This document shows positions 1 through 8,451 of a stretch of 51,471 nt of DNA, piece by piece. Positions within the stretch are counted from its first letter, which is position 1; the number at the start of each line of letters is the position of its first letter. Below the pieces are notes generated by a model. The model saw nothing but the letters and a program-made list of their open reading frames with translations. It had not been told where the DNA came from and did no database searches. The DNA comes from Microvirga aerilata (GTDB lineage: Bacteria; Pseudomonadota; Alphaproteobacteria; Rhizobiales; Beijerinckiaceae), in assembly GCF_016743775.1 (NCBI RefSeq), contig NZ_JAEQMY010000036.1:1-51471 (forward strand), read 5' to 3'. The position numbers and the translations under genes are program-made.

Positions 1-73
1 TTACGGCCTTGTGGGCGACCTCTTCACCATCCTCCCCGAACTGAAGGATGAGTTGACCAAAGGCGGTCAATAA
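1..73 (+). CDS. etfA: Electron transfer flavoprotein alpha subunit, C-terminal end (partial)
   Basis: Only the last 23 codons lie in the window, ending with TAA at 71-73. The visible tail YGLVGDLFTILPEL is the conserved FAD-proximal C-terminus of EtfA, the subunit that passes electrons from acyl-CoA dehydrogenases to ETF-ubiquinone oxidoreductase. The next gene on the same strand is a 3-hydroxyacyl-CoA dehydrogenase, the usual partner downstream of etfBA in Rhizobiales, which supports the call. The 73-base gap to that gene suggests co-transcription. Confidence 0.85.
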   Translation, partial: YGLVGDLFTILPELKDELTKGGQ

Positions 74-146
74 GGTCAGGAATAAAGACGGACCGGGCGG
101 GACGCGCCCGGTCCCTTCGACGGCATGGATGCAGGCGGCGGATCAG

Positions 147-1028
147 ATGGGCATTGAGATCAAAACGGTTGGCGTCATCGGCGCAGGACAGATGGGCAGC
201 GGCATCGCCCATGTGTGCTCGCTTGCAGGGTTCAGCGTCCGGCTCAACGATCTCTCGGAAGAGCGGATCAATGCGGGTCTCGCTACCATCAACGGCAACA
301 TGGCCCGCAAGGTCTCCAAGGGAACCATCACCGAGGACGATCGGCAGGCGGCGCTCGAGCGCATCAGGCCGGCCCGCTCCTACGACGACCTGTCCCCCTG
401 CGACATCGTCATCGAGGCGGCCACCGAGAACGAGGAGGTGAAGCGCAAGATCTTCACCAACCTGTGCCCCTCCCTGCGCCCCGACGCGATGATCGCCACC
501 AACACCTCGTCGATCTCCATCACCCGGCTGGCCGCCTCCACCGACCGGCCGGAGCGCTTCATCGGCATTCACTTCATGAATCCCGTGCCGGTGATGCAGC
601 TGGTCGAGCTGATCCGCGGCATCGCCACGGAGGACCCGACCTACGAGTCCGCCAAGGAATTCATCGGCAAGCTCGGCAAGATCGCGACGGTGTCCGAAGA
701 CTTCCCGGCCTTCATCGTCAATCGCATCCTGCTGCCGATGATCAACGAGGCGATCTATACGCTCTATGAGGGCGTGGGCTCGGTCGAGGCCATCGACACG
801 GCCATGCGGCTGGGCGCCAACCATCCCATGGGCCCGCTCCAGCTCGCCGATTTCATCGGCCTCGACACCTGCCTGTCGATCATGCAGGTCCTGCACGAAG
901 GGCTGGCCGACTCCAAGTACCGCCCCTGCCCGCTCCTCGTGAAATACGTGGAAGCCGGCTGGCTCGGACGGAAGACGAAGCGCGGCTTCTACGACTACCG
1001 GGGCGAGAAGCCGGTTCCGACCCGCTAG
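147..1028 (+). CDS. hbd: 3-hydroxybutyryl-CoA dehydrogenase
   Basis: A 293-residue NAD-dependent dehydrogenase of the 3-hydroxyacyl-CoA family, converting 3-hydroxybutyryl-CoA to acetoacetyl-CoA in fatty-acid and polyhydroxybutyrate metabolism. The Rossmann motif GVIGAGQMGSGIA is near residue 8, the NTSSISIT stretch and the catalytic-His region IGIHFMNPVPVMQLVE lie mid-protein, and the C-terminal dimerisation domain ends with GRKTKRGFYDY. An in-frame ATG at 129 would add six residues. I prefer 147 because the length then matches the family and the domain begins at once. It follows etfA on the same strand, a typical beta-oxidation arrangement. Confidence 0.93.
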   Translation: MGIEIKTVGVIGAGQMGSGIAHVCSLAGFSVRLNDLSEERINAGLATINGNMARKVSKGTITEDDRQAALERIRPARSYDDLSPCDIVIEAATENEEVKRKIFTNLCPSLRPDAMIATNTSSISITRLAASTDRPERFIGIHFMNPVPVMQLVELIRGIATEDPTYESAKEFIGKLGKIATVSEDFPAFIVNRILLPMINEAIYTLYEGVGSVEAIDTAMRLGANHPMGPLQLADFIGLDTCLSIMQVLHEGLADSKYRPCPLLVKYVEAGWLGRKTKRGFYDYRGEKPVPTR

Positions 1029-1170
1029 ACCGAACGCCCCTTTCGTCGGCAGGGCTCGGGTTTCATCCACATCCCTGTGGGTGCGTCACAAACGTCGTGC
1101 CTTTGACCTTCACAACAGCGTCACACTGCCTATAGTCTTATCATACGGGATATGACTCTTCTCTTTTCTT

Positions 1171-1219
1171 GCGCATCGTGCGGAAAAGTGGCCCCGGTTT
1201 TCCGAGCCGGGCGATGCGC
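1171..1219. repeat. Intergenic palindromic element 1
   Basis: The arms GCGCATCG (1171-1178) and CGATGCGC (1212-1219) pair around an interior that is itself palindromic (GGAAAAGTGG against CCGGTTTTCC). The position is between hbd and the HNH gene. The GCATCG/GGAAAAGTGG composition is like the short intergenic palindromes scattered through Rhizobiales genomes. It is immediately followed by a second, related palindrome. Confidence 0.55.
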
Positions 1220-1231
1220 CAGCCAAGAAGA

Positions 1232-1283
1232 AGAGCATCGAATGGATCCCAAAAGTGGCCTCCACTTTTGGGTCCGATGCTCT
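1232..1283. repeat. Intergenic palindromic element 2
   Basis: The arm AGAGCATCG (1232-1240) pairs with CGATGCTCT (1275-1283), and ATCCCAAAAGTGG pairs with CCACTTTTGGGT, with a five-base bulge (AATGG) on the left arm only. It sits directly before the ribosome-binding site of the HNH gene, so the hairpin could affect that gene's mRNA. It belongs to the same type as the preceding element, which suggests tandem insertion of mobile palindromes. Confidence 0.55.
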
Positions 1284-1294
1284 GAGGAGGTGCG

Positions 1295-1864
1295 GTGACG
1301 ATACACGTCCAGCCTGTTGTGCGACCGGAGGCCTGCCCGGCCCTCGTTCTCAATGCCGATTACCGGCCTTTGAGCTATTACCCCTTGTCCATCTGGTGTT
1401 GGCAGGATGCGATCAAGGCGGTCTTCCTCGACCGGGTCAACATCGTGTCGGAATACGACAAGGTCGTGCGAAGTCCGACCTTCGAAGTCCGCCTTCCCTC
1501 GGTCATCTCTCTCAAAACCTACGTCAAGCCGTCACGAAACCCAGCCTTTACCCGCTTCAACGTCTTCCTGCGCGACCGCTTCAGCTGCCAATACTGCGGC
1601 ACCCGCGAAGACCTGACCTTCGATCACGTCATTCCCCGGTCCAAGGGCGGGCAAACCACTTGGGAAAACGTTGTCGCCGCCTGCGCGCCGTGCAACCTGA
1701 GAAAAGGGGACAAGCTGCCCCGCGAGGTTGAAATGTGGCCCCGGCAGAGCCCCTTCGCTCCCAGCATCCACGATCTTCACTCCAACGGGCGCCTCTTCCC
1801 GCCCAACTACCTGCACGAGAGCTGGCTCGATTATCTTTATTGGGACAGCGAGCTCGAGCCGTAA
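1295..1864 (+). CDS. HNH endonuclease family protein
   Basis: A 189-residue protein whose GTG start follows GAGGAGG at 1284-1290 by four bases. The HNH domain occupies about residues 90-140. Zinc cysteines are C98/C101 (CQYC) and C130/C133 (CAPC), with the DH pair of the ββα-metal fold at D110-H111 (FDHVIPRSKGG). The N-terminal half (ALVLNADYRPLSYYPLS) is typical of the free-standing HNH proteins common in Alphaproteobacteria, often annotated as HNH endonucleases without a known substrate. Nothing nearby suggests a phage or intein. It is probably a housekeeping nuclease of unknown role; the family is certain and the function is not. Confidence 0.9.
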   Translation: MTIHVQPVVRPEACPALVLNADYRPLSYYPLSIWCWQDAIKAVFLDRVNIVSEYDKVVRSPTFEVRLPSVISLKTYVKPSRNPAFTRFNVFLRDRFSCQYCGTREDLTFDHVIPRSKGGQTTWENVVAACAPCNLRKGDKLPREVEMWPRQSPFAPSIHDLHSNGRLFPPNYLHESWLDYLYWDSELEP

Positions 1865-1881
1865 CCTCCTGAGTCAATCCA

Positions 1882-2250
1882 ATGCTGAGCCATTTATCTT
1901 TCGGCGTGCGCGACCTAGTCCGCGCCATGACCTTCTACGATGCCGCCCTGGGAGCGCTCGGCCTGAAGCGCGTATGGCAATCCGATCGATCGGCCGGCTA
2001 TGGTCCTCCGGGCCGCAATGACATTTTCGCCGTGTTCCAGAAGCCGGATGCATCCCCGCCGGGGCCTGGCTTCCATCTGGCATTTTTCGCCCCGAGCCGG
2101 AGCGCCGTGGATGCGTTTTACGAGGCGGCCCTCGCTACTGGCGGTTCGGATGAAGGACGTCCAGGCCTGCGCCCGCAGTATCACGCCAACTACTATGCCG
2201 CCTTCGTGAAGGACCCGGACGGTTACAAGATCGAAGCCGTTCATCAATAG
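1882..2250 (+). CDS. VOC family (glyoxalase/bleomycin-resistance-like) protein
   Basis: A 122-residue single-domain vicinal-oxygen-chelate protein. The N-terminal beta strand LSHLSFGVRDLVRAMTFYD supplies the first metal-ligand His (H4), and the C-terminal YAAFVKDPDGYKIEAVH gives the usual last-strand Glu (E118). Most relatives are lyases, dioxygenases or resistance proteins that dimerise to form a metal site; the substrate cannot be deduced here. It lies 17 bases after the HNH gene and may share its transcript. Confidence 0.88.
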   Translation: MLSHLSFGVRDLVRAMTFYDAALGALGLKRVWQSDRSAGYGPPGRNDIFAVFQKPDASPPGPGFHLAFFAPSRSAVDAFYEAALATGGSDEGRPGLRPQYHANYYAAFVKDPDGYKIEAVHQ

Positions 2251-2261
2251 AACCGGGCTTT

Positions 2262-2741
2262 TCACTTCCGCGCGAACCAGAGGCTGAATCCAGCAAGTCC
2301 CAACGAAATCAGCACGTTCCATCCGGCCAGCGACAGGCCGAGAAAGCGCCATGCGGCCTCCGTGCAGCTGACGACGCGGGTGGTTTGCAGCTGATTGAGG
2401 AAATCGCCCACATTGCCCGCGCCGGCGCCCGATCCGCCGCCGCAATCGCTGGGCCCGGCCCAGAAGCCCCATTCGACGCCCGCATGGTAAGCCCCGAGAC
2501 CGGCGCTGACGATAAAGACCAGCGCCAGAAGCCAGAGGCCGATCCGACCCCAGCGCGGCGGCAGGACTGCCGCCGCCAGCCCGAGGGGAATGGCGAAATA
2601 GTAGGGATTGCGCTGGATCAGGCAGAGCTTGCACGGCACATAGCCGAAGACATGCTCGAACACGAGGGCGCCGCCGACGGTGGCCGCAGCCGCCAGGGCG
2701 ACGGCCAAAGCGGCCTGCCGGATGGTGAGCCCGATGCGCAT
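2262..2741 (-). CDS. dsbB: Disulfide bond formation protein B family
   Basis: A 159-residue inner-membrane protein with four hydrophobic segments. The periplasmic redox pairs of DsbB are visible: C37-x-x-C40 (VPCKLC, followed by IQRNPYY) and C100/C126 in the second loop. DsbB re-oxidises DsbA with ubiquinone as acceptor. The second loop is Gly-rich (residues 101-110). The start follows an AAGGGGAG site and lies 13 bases after the stop of the DedA-like gene, so the two form an operon, as in many Rhizobiales. Confidence 0.9.
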   Translation of the reverse strand: MRIGLTIRQAALAVALAAAATVGGALVFEHVFGYVPCKLCLIQRNPYYFAIPLGLAAAVLPPRWGRIGLWLLALVFIVSAGLGAYHAGVEWGFWAGPSDCGGGSGAGAGNVGDFLNQLQTTRVVSCTEAAWRFLGLSLAGWNVLISLGLAGFSLWFARK

Positions 2742-2754
2742 CGCCCAACTCCCC

Positions 2755-3336
2755 TTAGAACAGGTACCGGAAGGCCACGAACCCGCCCACGATGGCTACG
2801 ATGGCCACTGTGGCCACCACGTTGAAATTGTTGTCGATGATGGATTTGATGCGTGGCCCGAATTGGCTCATCAGCAGGGCGACAAGGAAGAACCGGGCCC
2901 CGCGGGTGAGGATCGAGAGCACGATGAACCAGCCCAGGTGATAGTTCGCGAAGCCGGACGTGATCGTCACGAGCTTGTACGGGATCGGGGTCAGCCCCTT
3001 GAGGAGGATCACCCAATGGCCGTATTCGGCATAAGCGTGCCGGAACGTTTCCGCGCCTTCGGTCAGCCCGTAGAGCCCGAACAGCCATGCCCCGATGGAG
3101 TCGTAGAGCACCAGCCCGATCATATAGCCCAGGATGCCTCCGATCACGGAGGAGATCGTGCAGATTGTCGCGTAGAACCAAGCCTTGTCGGGCCGCGCCA
3201 GCATCATCGGCACGAGCATCACGTCCGGCGGCACCGGGAAGAAGGAGCTTTCCGAGAATGAGACGGCAGCCAGGGCATAAGGCGCCGAGCGCCGAGCCGC
3301 GAGGGAAAGTGTCCAGTCATAGAGACGTCTGAGCAT
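2755..3336 (-). CDS. DedA/YqaA-family membrane protein
   Basis: A 193-residue multi-span inner-membrane protein. The SFSESSFFPVPPDVMLVPM segment (residues about 26-44) and the later GLTPIPYKLVTITSGFANY segment are the re-entrant-loop signatures of the YqaA branch of the DedA (SNARE-associated) family, whose members act in lipid flipping and membrane homeostasis. It is the first gene of a two-gene unit with dsbB. Its physiological substrate is not readable from the sequence. Confidence 0.88.
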   Translation of the reverse strand: MLRRLYDWTLSLAARRSAPYALAAVSFSESSFFPVPPDVMLVPMMLARPDKAWFYATICTISSVIGGILGYMIGLVLYDSIGAWLFGLYGLTEGAETFRHAYAEYGHWVILLKGLTPIPYKLVTITSGFANYHLGWFIVLSILTRGARFFLVALLMSQFGPRIKSIIDNNFNVVATVAIVAIVGGFVAFRYLF

Positions 3337-3507
3337 AGGGTTCCGACAGGTCTTGGTTCAGGATCAGGGCTGCTCGCCCTTTCGCCCTTTGAGCACAAGG
3401 CGTCCCGAATAGCGAGAGGCAAGACAACCGGAGGCAGCCCTCGCGGCGACCCTTGCCATCTGCCTCATTGACCAGCCTTCACGCCTCATGCTACGTCGCG
3501 GGTCCTT

Positions 3508-3592
3508 GCCCCTGTGGCGGAATTGGTAGACGCGCTCGACTCAAAATCGAGTTCCGCAAGGAGTGCTGGTTCGATCCCGGCCAGGGGCACCA
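3508..3592 (+). tRNA. tRNA-Leu (anticodon CAA)
   Basis: An 85-base class II tRNA with encoded CCA. The acceptor stem GCCCCTG (3508-3514) pairs with CAGGGGC (3582-3588). The anticodon stem CTCGA/TCGAG encloses the loop CTCAAAA, giving anticodon CAA, which reads UUG. A variable arm follows, and the T loop GGTTCGATCCC is canonical. Confidence 0.96.
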
Positions 3593-3828
3593 TTTCCCAG
3601 CTTCATTGAAGGCCGACCCCCGGGTCCACCTCGGACGATTGCGAGCTGCGGCTCGCCCACCTTTGAGCTAACTCTTATGCGACATTGCGAACGCAACTCT
3701 CCTGGGAACAAATGTCCGAGGTCGAAAACGGCGGCTGCCGAACCAAGATTCGTTGGCATGTGCTGACGCGGCTCCGGACGTGATCGACCCTCAGAACAAG
3801 CATTTTAAGCCAAGGAGAGGGGCTTGCC

Positions 3829-4023
3829 ATGGAATACGAAATCGAGGCTGTCGCGCGGGCTTTGTATGATGCAGAGGACGATGCCCAGATATGGGAACGC
3901 GAGCCTGAAATCCTGAAAGCCGAATTTCGTCGCCATGCGCGCGCCGCCTTGGAGCTCCTGGAGCAGTACCGGAGCGAGAAGCTTGCCGAACGAGCAGCGG
4001 TGAAGGTTTCCCACGCCGCCTGA
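3829..4023 (+). CDS. Small conserved-looking hypothetical protein, 64 aa
   Basis: A 64-residue, mainly helical, charged protein (MEYEIEAVARALYDAEDD...). It has a good AAGGAGAGG ribosome-binding site about ten bases upstream of the ATG and a strong hairpin after its stop, so it is probably a real gene. No domain is recognised. It sits alone between tRNA-Leu and a convergent exported protein. Confidence 0.65.
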   Translation: MEYEIEAVARALYDAEDDAQIWEREPEILKAEFRRHARAALELLEQYRSEKLAERAAVKVSHAA

Positions 4024-4088
4024 GGTTTGGCCGCGAGCGGCCCCGGGCTAGACCAAAGCCGTGACGAACAAAGCCCATGAGAATGGCC

Positions 4089-4119
4089 AACGCCCGCATC
4101 CGGTTGGGATGCGGGCGTT
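4089..4119. terminator. Bidirectional terminator-like hairpin
   Basis: Perfect 13-base arms, AACGCCCGCATCC (4089-4101) and GGATGCGGGCGTT (4107-4119), around a five-base loop. It lies between the convergent ends of the 64-residue gene and the exported low-complexity protein and can serve both. There is no long T run, only GTTGTTC on the plus side. Confidence 0.7.
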
Positions 4120-4146
4120 GCGTTGTTCAACGATGGATAACGGCGA

Positions 4147-4884
4147 TCAGCCGCGACGCTCGATGACCGTGACGATGCGACGGGAGCGCGGCTCAACGAT
4201 CACAACCTGATCGCGCACCACCACATACTTGCACTCGGGCAGGCCGCTCAGGATGCGCTCGACGTTGTCCGGGCAGTCGTACAGGGTCGTGACGGTGGTC
4301 GGAATGGTCGAGCCGACGCTGACGCTGAACGTCACGTTGCTGAGCGGCTGCACGTTGACGCTCCGGAAGGACTCGGTGATCTGGGTCCGCTGCTCCGTGG
4401 TCACGTTCACGCTGGTCGAGCTGGACGACGCCGTGCTGCCGGTCGTGTTGGCATTGCCGCTTGTGCCGGCCGCATTGCCCGTCGTGGTGTTGGTCGAACC
4501 GCTCGTTGCGCCGGACGCGGTGCCCTGCGTTGCGCCCGATGTACCGGATGCGGCGTTGTTCGTGGGGTTGCTCGTGTTGCCGGAGGTGCCGCTGGTCGTG
4601 CTGGAAGCGGAGCCCGAGGTCGTTCCGCTCTGCGTGCCGGACGCTGCCGAACCCGAACCGCCGGCCGCCGATCCAGAGCCTGAGCCGGACGAGCCGCCGG
4701 GCGTCATGATGGTCGAGCCGCCGGAGCCGCCGCCGGAGGCGCTACCGGAAGACGACGCACCGCCCGAGGTGCCGCCCGTGCTGCCGCCGGAAGCACCGCC
4801 CGCACCGCCGCTCGTTTGAGCCACAGCCGCCACGCTCAGGGAAAGGGCTGCCGCCGCAACCGTCGCCAAGAAAGTCGTACGCAT
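4147..4884 (-). CDS. Exported Gly/Ser/Thr-rich low-complexity protein
   Basis: A 245-residue protein starting at an ATG preceded by GGGAGG. A longer reading adds 29 residues without a signal sequence. Residues 1-23 (MRTTFLATVAAAALSLSVAA, then VAQ) form a Sec signal peptide. About residues 24-150 are almost wholly Gly, Ser, Thr, Ala and Asn. The last about 80 residues form a normal-composition domain with two cysteines (YDCPDNVERILSGLPECKYV) and a C-terminal RSRRIVTVIERRG. It resembles alphaproteobacterial DUF1236-like exported proteins with a linker, though I cannot confirm the family. Its role may be in the envelope or matrix. Confidence 0.75.
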   Translation of the reverse strand: MRTTFLATVAAAALSLSVAAVAQTSGGAGGASGGSTGGTSGGASSSGSASGGGSGGSTIMTPGGSSGSGSGSAAGGSGSAASGTQSGTTSGSASSTTSGTSGNTSNPTNNAASGTSGATQGTASGATSGSTNTTTGNAAGTSGNANTTGSTASSSSTSVNVTTEQRTQITESFRSVNVQPLSNVTFSVSVGSTIPTTVTTLYDCPDNVERILSGLPECKYVVVRDQVVIVEPRSRRIVTVIERRG

Positions 4885-5278
4885 TGAGAAACCTCCCATG
4901 AAATGGAGCCCTCGAAAGAGCGCTCTCGTATGCGTATCAACGGGGTCTGTCAGGTAGGGTTCCGTTCCCATCGGACGCTCCGCATCCTGTACATCTGACG
5001 TTCATGAACATGAACGAAACCCACGGGATCATTGGCTTTTTTCGATCATCCCGGCCTCTCGCCCGACAGACGCAAAACGGCGCGGGCGTTGCCCGGAGGC
5101 GTTCCCCAACGGGTTGGCCAAGCTAGGGCCTGCGCTGCCATGCGCGGATGTTGACAGCAGGGATGGCAGCCAAGTTTAACTTCTGTAAAAACTGGATTAG
5201 TCTCACGCGTCGATCCTTGTGGTTGCAAGGCCGCCTCCTGCGGCGCAAGCATCAGTTCTGAAGGCCGGAGCCGTATAA
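4885..5278. other. Intergenic region between divergent genes
   Basis: The 394 bases separate the divergently transcribed exported protein (minus) and the sensor kinase (plus), so both promoters should be here. A T run lies at 5036-5042. I see no convincing sigma-70 box pair, RNA gene or repeat. Short reading frames here have no start signals or family resemblance. Confidence 0.5.
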
Positions 5279-7579
5279 ATGACGCATGGCGGAACCCATG
5301 ATGGGACTCTGGTTGCCCTGTCGGTGCTTATTGCCATGGTGGCATCCTACACGGCACTCGATCTGGCAGCCCGCATTCGCGCCTCGGACGGCTGGGCCAG
5401 GCATGCATGGCTGACAACGGCCGCCATCGCCATGGGCGGCGGCATCTGGGCCATGCACTTCGTCGCCATGCTGGCCTTTCAACTGCCGGACACGGGGGTG
5501 AACTACCACATCGGCCTGACGGCGTTTTCGTTCATGCTTCCCATTGCGGTCACGGGCATCAGCTTCCACGTGGTGAACCGGGCCCACACGGGCCTGGCGA
5601 CCCTTGCCCTCAGCGGCTTGTTCATGGGCTCCGGCATCGCCGGCATGCATTACACGGGCATGGCCGCCATGCGCATGGCGGCCGATCTGAGCTACGACGG
5701 CCTCTGGGTTACCGTCTCGGTGCTGATTGCCATCGGGGCCGCAACCGTCGCGCTGTGGCTGGCCTTCCGCAATGTCGGCTTCGCCCAGAAGCTTCTCGCC
5801 GCCGTTGCCATGGGCGTGGCCATTGCGGGCATGCATTATGCCGCCATGCACGGGGCAGCCTTTGCGCCGCACACCGCCCTGGACGACGCTCATGGGGCCG
5901 CAAGCCTGAACCAGACCAGCCTGGCGCTCGCCGTCTCGGCCACCACCTTCCTCATCCTGTTCCTGGCTCTCATCGCGGCCATGTTCGACCGCCGCTTCGC
6001 CTACCTTGCGGAGCGGGAGTCGATTGCCCTGCGCGAGAACGAGGAGCGCTTCCGCACGCTCTACAGCAAGACCCCCGTGCCTCTGTTCTCCGTCAACTCG
6101 GACAGGATCATCGAGTATGTGAGCGATGCATGGCTCGACCTTCTGGGCTACGGCCGCGAGGAGGTGGAGGGCCGGCCGATTACGGATTTCATCAGCCGGG
6201 ACTCGGCGCCCGATCGGCCTCAGCCCGTCTGGCCGACGCTTCTCAAGGTGGGCGAACTGAAGGATATCGAGTACCGGCTCGTCAGCAAGGACGGCCGAAT
6301 CCTGGATGTGCTCATATCCGGCCGCGTCGTCAGGGATGAGCAGGGCCGGTTCAGCTATGTTCTGGGAGGCGTCGTCGATGTGACCGCCCGCAAAAGAGCC
6401 GAGGAGGCCCTGCGGCAGGCGCAAAAGATCGAGGCCGTAGGCGCGCTGACCGGAGGCATCGCCCATGACTTCAACAACCTGCTAGCAGTCGTCCTCGGCA
6501 ATCTCGACCTCCTGAGCCACAGGCTGCCGGACGATCCGAAAACCCGACGCCTTCTGGATACGGCCATCAAGGGAGCCGAGCGCGGCGCCGCCCTCACCCA
6601 GCGCATGCTGGCCTTTGCCCGGCGGCAGGATCTCAAAACCGAATCCATCGACGTGCCCGACCTCGTGAAGGGCATGGCCGACCTCCTGCTGCGCTCCATC
6701 GGCCCCATGGTTCAGATCGAGACGCGGTTCCCCCTCAGGCTCCCTTTCGCCCAGGTGGATGCCAACCAGCTCGAGCTGGCGCTGCTCAACCTCGCGGTCA
6801 ACGCGCGGGATGCCATGCCTCAGGGGGGCGTGATCACGATTGCGGCCCGCGAGGAGCTCGTGCATGCGGACCACCGCTCCAGCTTGACGCCCGGCCGGTA
6901 TGTCTGCCTGTCCGTCACGGATACGGGCGAGGGCATGGACGAGGCCGTGCTCAACCGGGCGATGGAGCCCTTCTTCACGACCAAGGGCATCGGCAAGGGA
7001 ACAGGGCTCGGCCTGTCCATGGTGCATGGGCTTGCCGCGCAATCCGGCGGATGCCTGGTCATGAAGAGCCGCAAGCACCTGGGCACCACGGCGGAGATAT
7101 GGCTGCCCGCCGCTCAGGCCCAGGAAGCGGCGGAGAGCGACGCGGCAGCTCCTCCGGCCCCGGACGGCAAGCTGGCGCACAGGTCTCTCACCGTGCTCGT
7201 GGTGGACGACGACCCGCTCGTGCTCCACAACACGGCTGCGATGCTCGAAGACCTGGGACACACCGTCGTCGAGAGGGCCTCCGGCGATGAGGCCCTGGAC
7301 TACCTGGGCAGCGGCGGCGGCGCCGATCTCATGATCACCGATCAGGCCATGCCGCGCATGACCGGCACGCAGCTTGCGGACAGGGTCAGGGCACGGTGGC
7401 CCGACCTGCCGATCATTCTGGCAACGGGGTACGCCGATCTCCCCGCCGGAGCGGATGCAGGCCTTGTCAGGCTCAGCAAGCCCTTCCGTCAGGACGCGCT
7501 GATCGGGGCGCTGTCCACCAGCCTTCAATCGATCAAGGGCGCACAGAAGGTCGTCCCGCTTCGGCCCAAGCACGGCTAG
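5279..7579 (+). CDS. MHYT-domain hybrid sensor histidine kinase/response regulator
   Basis: A 766-residue membrane sensor. Residues 1-240 form the seven-span MHYT sensor, with the three diagnostic repeats MHFVAML (59-65), MHYTGMAAM (123-131) and MHYAAMHG (185-192); MHYT domains are thought to bind metal and sense O2, CO or NO. A PAS domain follows (about 255-370), then a HisKA domain with the phosphoacceptor at H396 (GGIAHDFNNLLA), an HATPase_c domain (NAxxN in LNLAVNARDAMP, G boxes DTGEGMD and GTGLGLSMV) and a C-terminal receiver (LVVDDDP, acceptor D688 in MITDQAMP). No output domain is present, so it presumably relays phosphate to another regulator. It is monocistronic. Confidence 0.95.
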   Translation: MTHGGTHDGTLVALSVLIAMVASYTALDLAARIRASDGWARHAWLTTAAIAMGGGIWAMHFVAMLAFQLPDTGVNYHIGLTAFSFMLPIAVTGISFHVVNRAHTGLATLALSGLFMGSGIAGMHYTGMAAMRMAADLSYDGLWVTVSVLIAIGAATVALWLAFRNVGFAQKLLAAVAMGVAIAGMHYAAMHGAAFAPHTALDDAHGAASLNQTSLALAVSATTFLILFLALIAAMFDRRFAYLAERESIALRENEERFRTLYSKTPVPLFSVNSDRIIEYVSDAWLDLLGYGREEVEGRPITDFISRDSAPDRPQPVWPTLLKVGELKDIEYRLVSKDGRILDVLISGRVVRDEQGRFSYVLGGVVDVTARKRAEEALRQAQKIEAVGALTGGIAHDFNNLLAVVLGNLDLLSHRLPDDPKTRRLLDTAIKGAERGAALTQRMLAFARRQDLKTESIDVPDLVKGMADLLLRSIGPMVQIETRFPLRLPFAQVDANQLELALLNLAVNARDAMPQGGVITIAAREELVHADHRSSLTPGRYVCLSVTDTGEGMDEAVLNRAMEPFFTTKGIGKGTGLGLSMVHGLAAQSGGCLVMKSRKHLGTTAEIWLPAAQAQEAAESDAAAPPAPDGKLAHRSLTVLVVDDDPLVLHNTAAMLEDLGHTVVERASGDEALDYLGSGGGADLMITDQAMPRMTGTQLADRVRARWPDLPIILATGYADLPAGADAGLVRLSKPFRQDALIGALSTSLQSIKGAQKVVPLRPKHG

Positions 7580-7687
7580 GTGAAGCGCAAGGTTGTCGCG
7601 ACACCGAAGTGACGCTCAGGATCGTCTCGGCGCTGGAGACGATGCGCCTGCATCGGCCCCCTTGCGGCCGGTGACGGTGCTCGTGCT

Positions 7688-8227
7688 TCAGGTCTGCAAT
7701 CCCTGGGGCACGAGCGGTGCGAAGTCCGACACGACCTTTTCATAGACCGGCCGCTTGAACGGGATGATCAGCTCGGGCAGCCGGTGCATCTCCTCCCAGC
7801 GCCACTCATCGAACTCGGGCCTGTGATGGCCGCCGCCGGGCTGGTGGATGTTGATCTCGCTGTCGTCGCCCTCGAACCGGAACGCGAACCATTTCTGGTT
7901 CTGGCCGCGATAGCGTCCGCGCCAGGCCCGGCCCGCCACCATGGTCGGGAGGTCGTAGGCATACCAATCCTGCGCCTCGGCCAGGAGGCTCACCGAGCGA
8001 ACGCTGGTTTCCTCATAAAGCTCGCGCAAGGCTGCCCGATAGGGATCCTCGCCCGGATCGATGCCGCCCTGCGGCATCTGCCAGGCATAGCCATCCGATA
8101 CGTTGTCGCTGCCTTCCGAATGGCGGCGGCCGATAAAGACCAAGCCTTCCTTGTTGAGAAGCATCACACCGACACAGGAGCGATAGGGCAGATCCTTTCT
8201 GGCCTGTGATCCTTTTGCGCTCCTCAT
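7688..8227 (-). CDS. rppH: RNA pyrophosphohydrolase (Nudix)
   Basis: A 179-residue Nudix hydrolase that removes pyrophosphate from 5'-triphosphate RNA and so starts mRNA decay. The Nudix box runs from G54 to V76, with E60, R68, E69, E72 and E73 in register; its usual Gly is replaced by Ser75. The surrounding [14 protein letters not shown] and the [13 protein letters not shown] stretch are typical of RppH/IalA rather than other Nudix proteins. In Rhizobiales this gene usually follows ctpA, as here. Confidence 0.93.
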   Translation of the reverse strand: MRSAKGSQARKDLPYRSCVGVMLLNKEGLVFIGRRHSEGSDNVSDGYAWQMPQGGIDPGEDPYRAALRELYEETSVRSVSLLAEAQDWYAYDLPTMVAGRAWRGRYRGQNQKWFAFRFEGDDSEINIHQPGGGHHRPEFDEWRWEEMHRLPELIIPFKRPVYEKVVSDFAPLVPQGLQT

Positions 8228-8373
8228 CCGACACCTACTCCCTGGCTCGCGGACGCCTGATGCGGCCGGTCTTTTGTCATCGCCGGCGCTTGCTCTTGGT
8301 TCCGCAGCATCGAACGAGAGTGCCGCTTCCCCGGGCCTTTCACAAGCCTTTCCGCATCATTGTCGACCGCTGA

Positions 8374-8419
8374 ATGCAAAAGGGCCCGACGGTGGATATG
8401 CCGTCAGGCCCTTTTGCAT
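8374..8419. terminator. Terminator hairpin between ctpA and rppH
   Basis: The arms ATGCAAAAGGGCC(C)GACGG (8374-8392) and CCGTCAGGCCCTTTTGCAT (8401-8419) form a long stem with a single mismatch and an eight-base loop. It lies just past the stop of ctpA on the minus strand and probably ends the long housekeeping operon, isolating rppH. Confidence 0.75.
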
Positions 8420-8451
8420 CTTTGTTGCCCGCGGAGGGGCTCAATCAGGGC

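Noticed and set aside
24..1070. Long minus-strand frame of 348 codons
   Set aside because: It lies wholly antisense to the well-supported 3-hydroxybutyryl-CoA dehydrogenase and has the Gly/His/Arg-rich composition of a high-GC shadow frame.
1103..1136. TTGACC ... TATAGT as the promoter of the HNH gene
   Set aside because: The spacing is 22 bases, too long for a sigma-70 promoter.
4229..4819. Plus-strand 196-codon Pro/Val/Glu-rich frame
   Set aside because: It is the antisense reading of the Gly/Ser/Thr-rich exported protein, which has a signal peptide and ribosome-binding site.
5252..7573. Two long minus-strand frames under the sensor kinase
   Set aside because: Both are antisense to a clear MHYT-PAS-HisKA-HATPase-REC protein and have shadow-like composition without domains.
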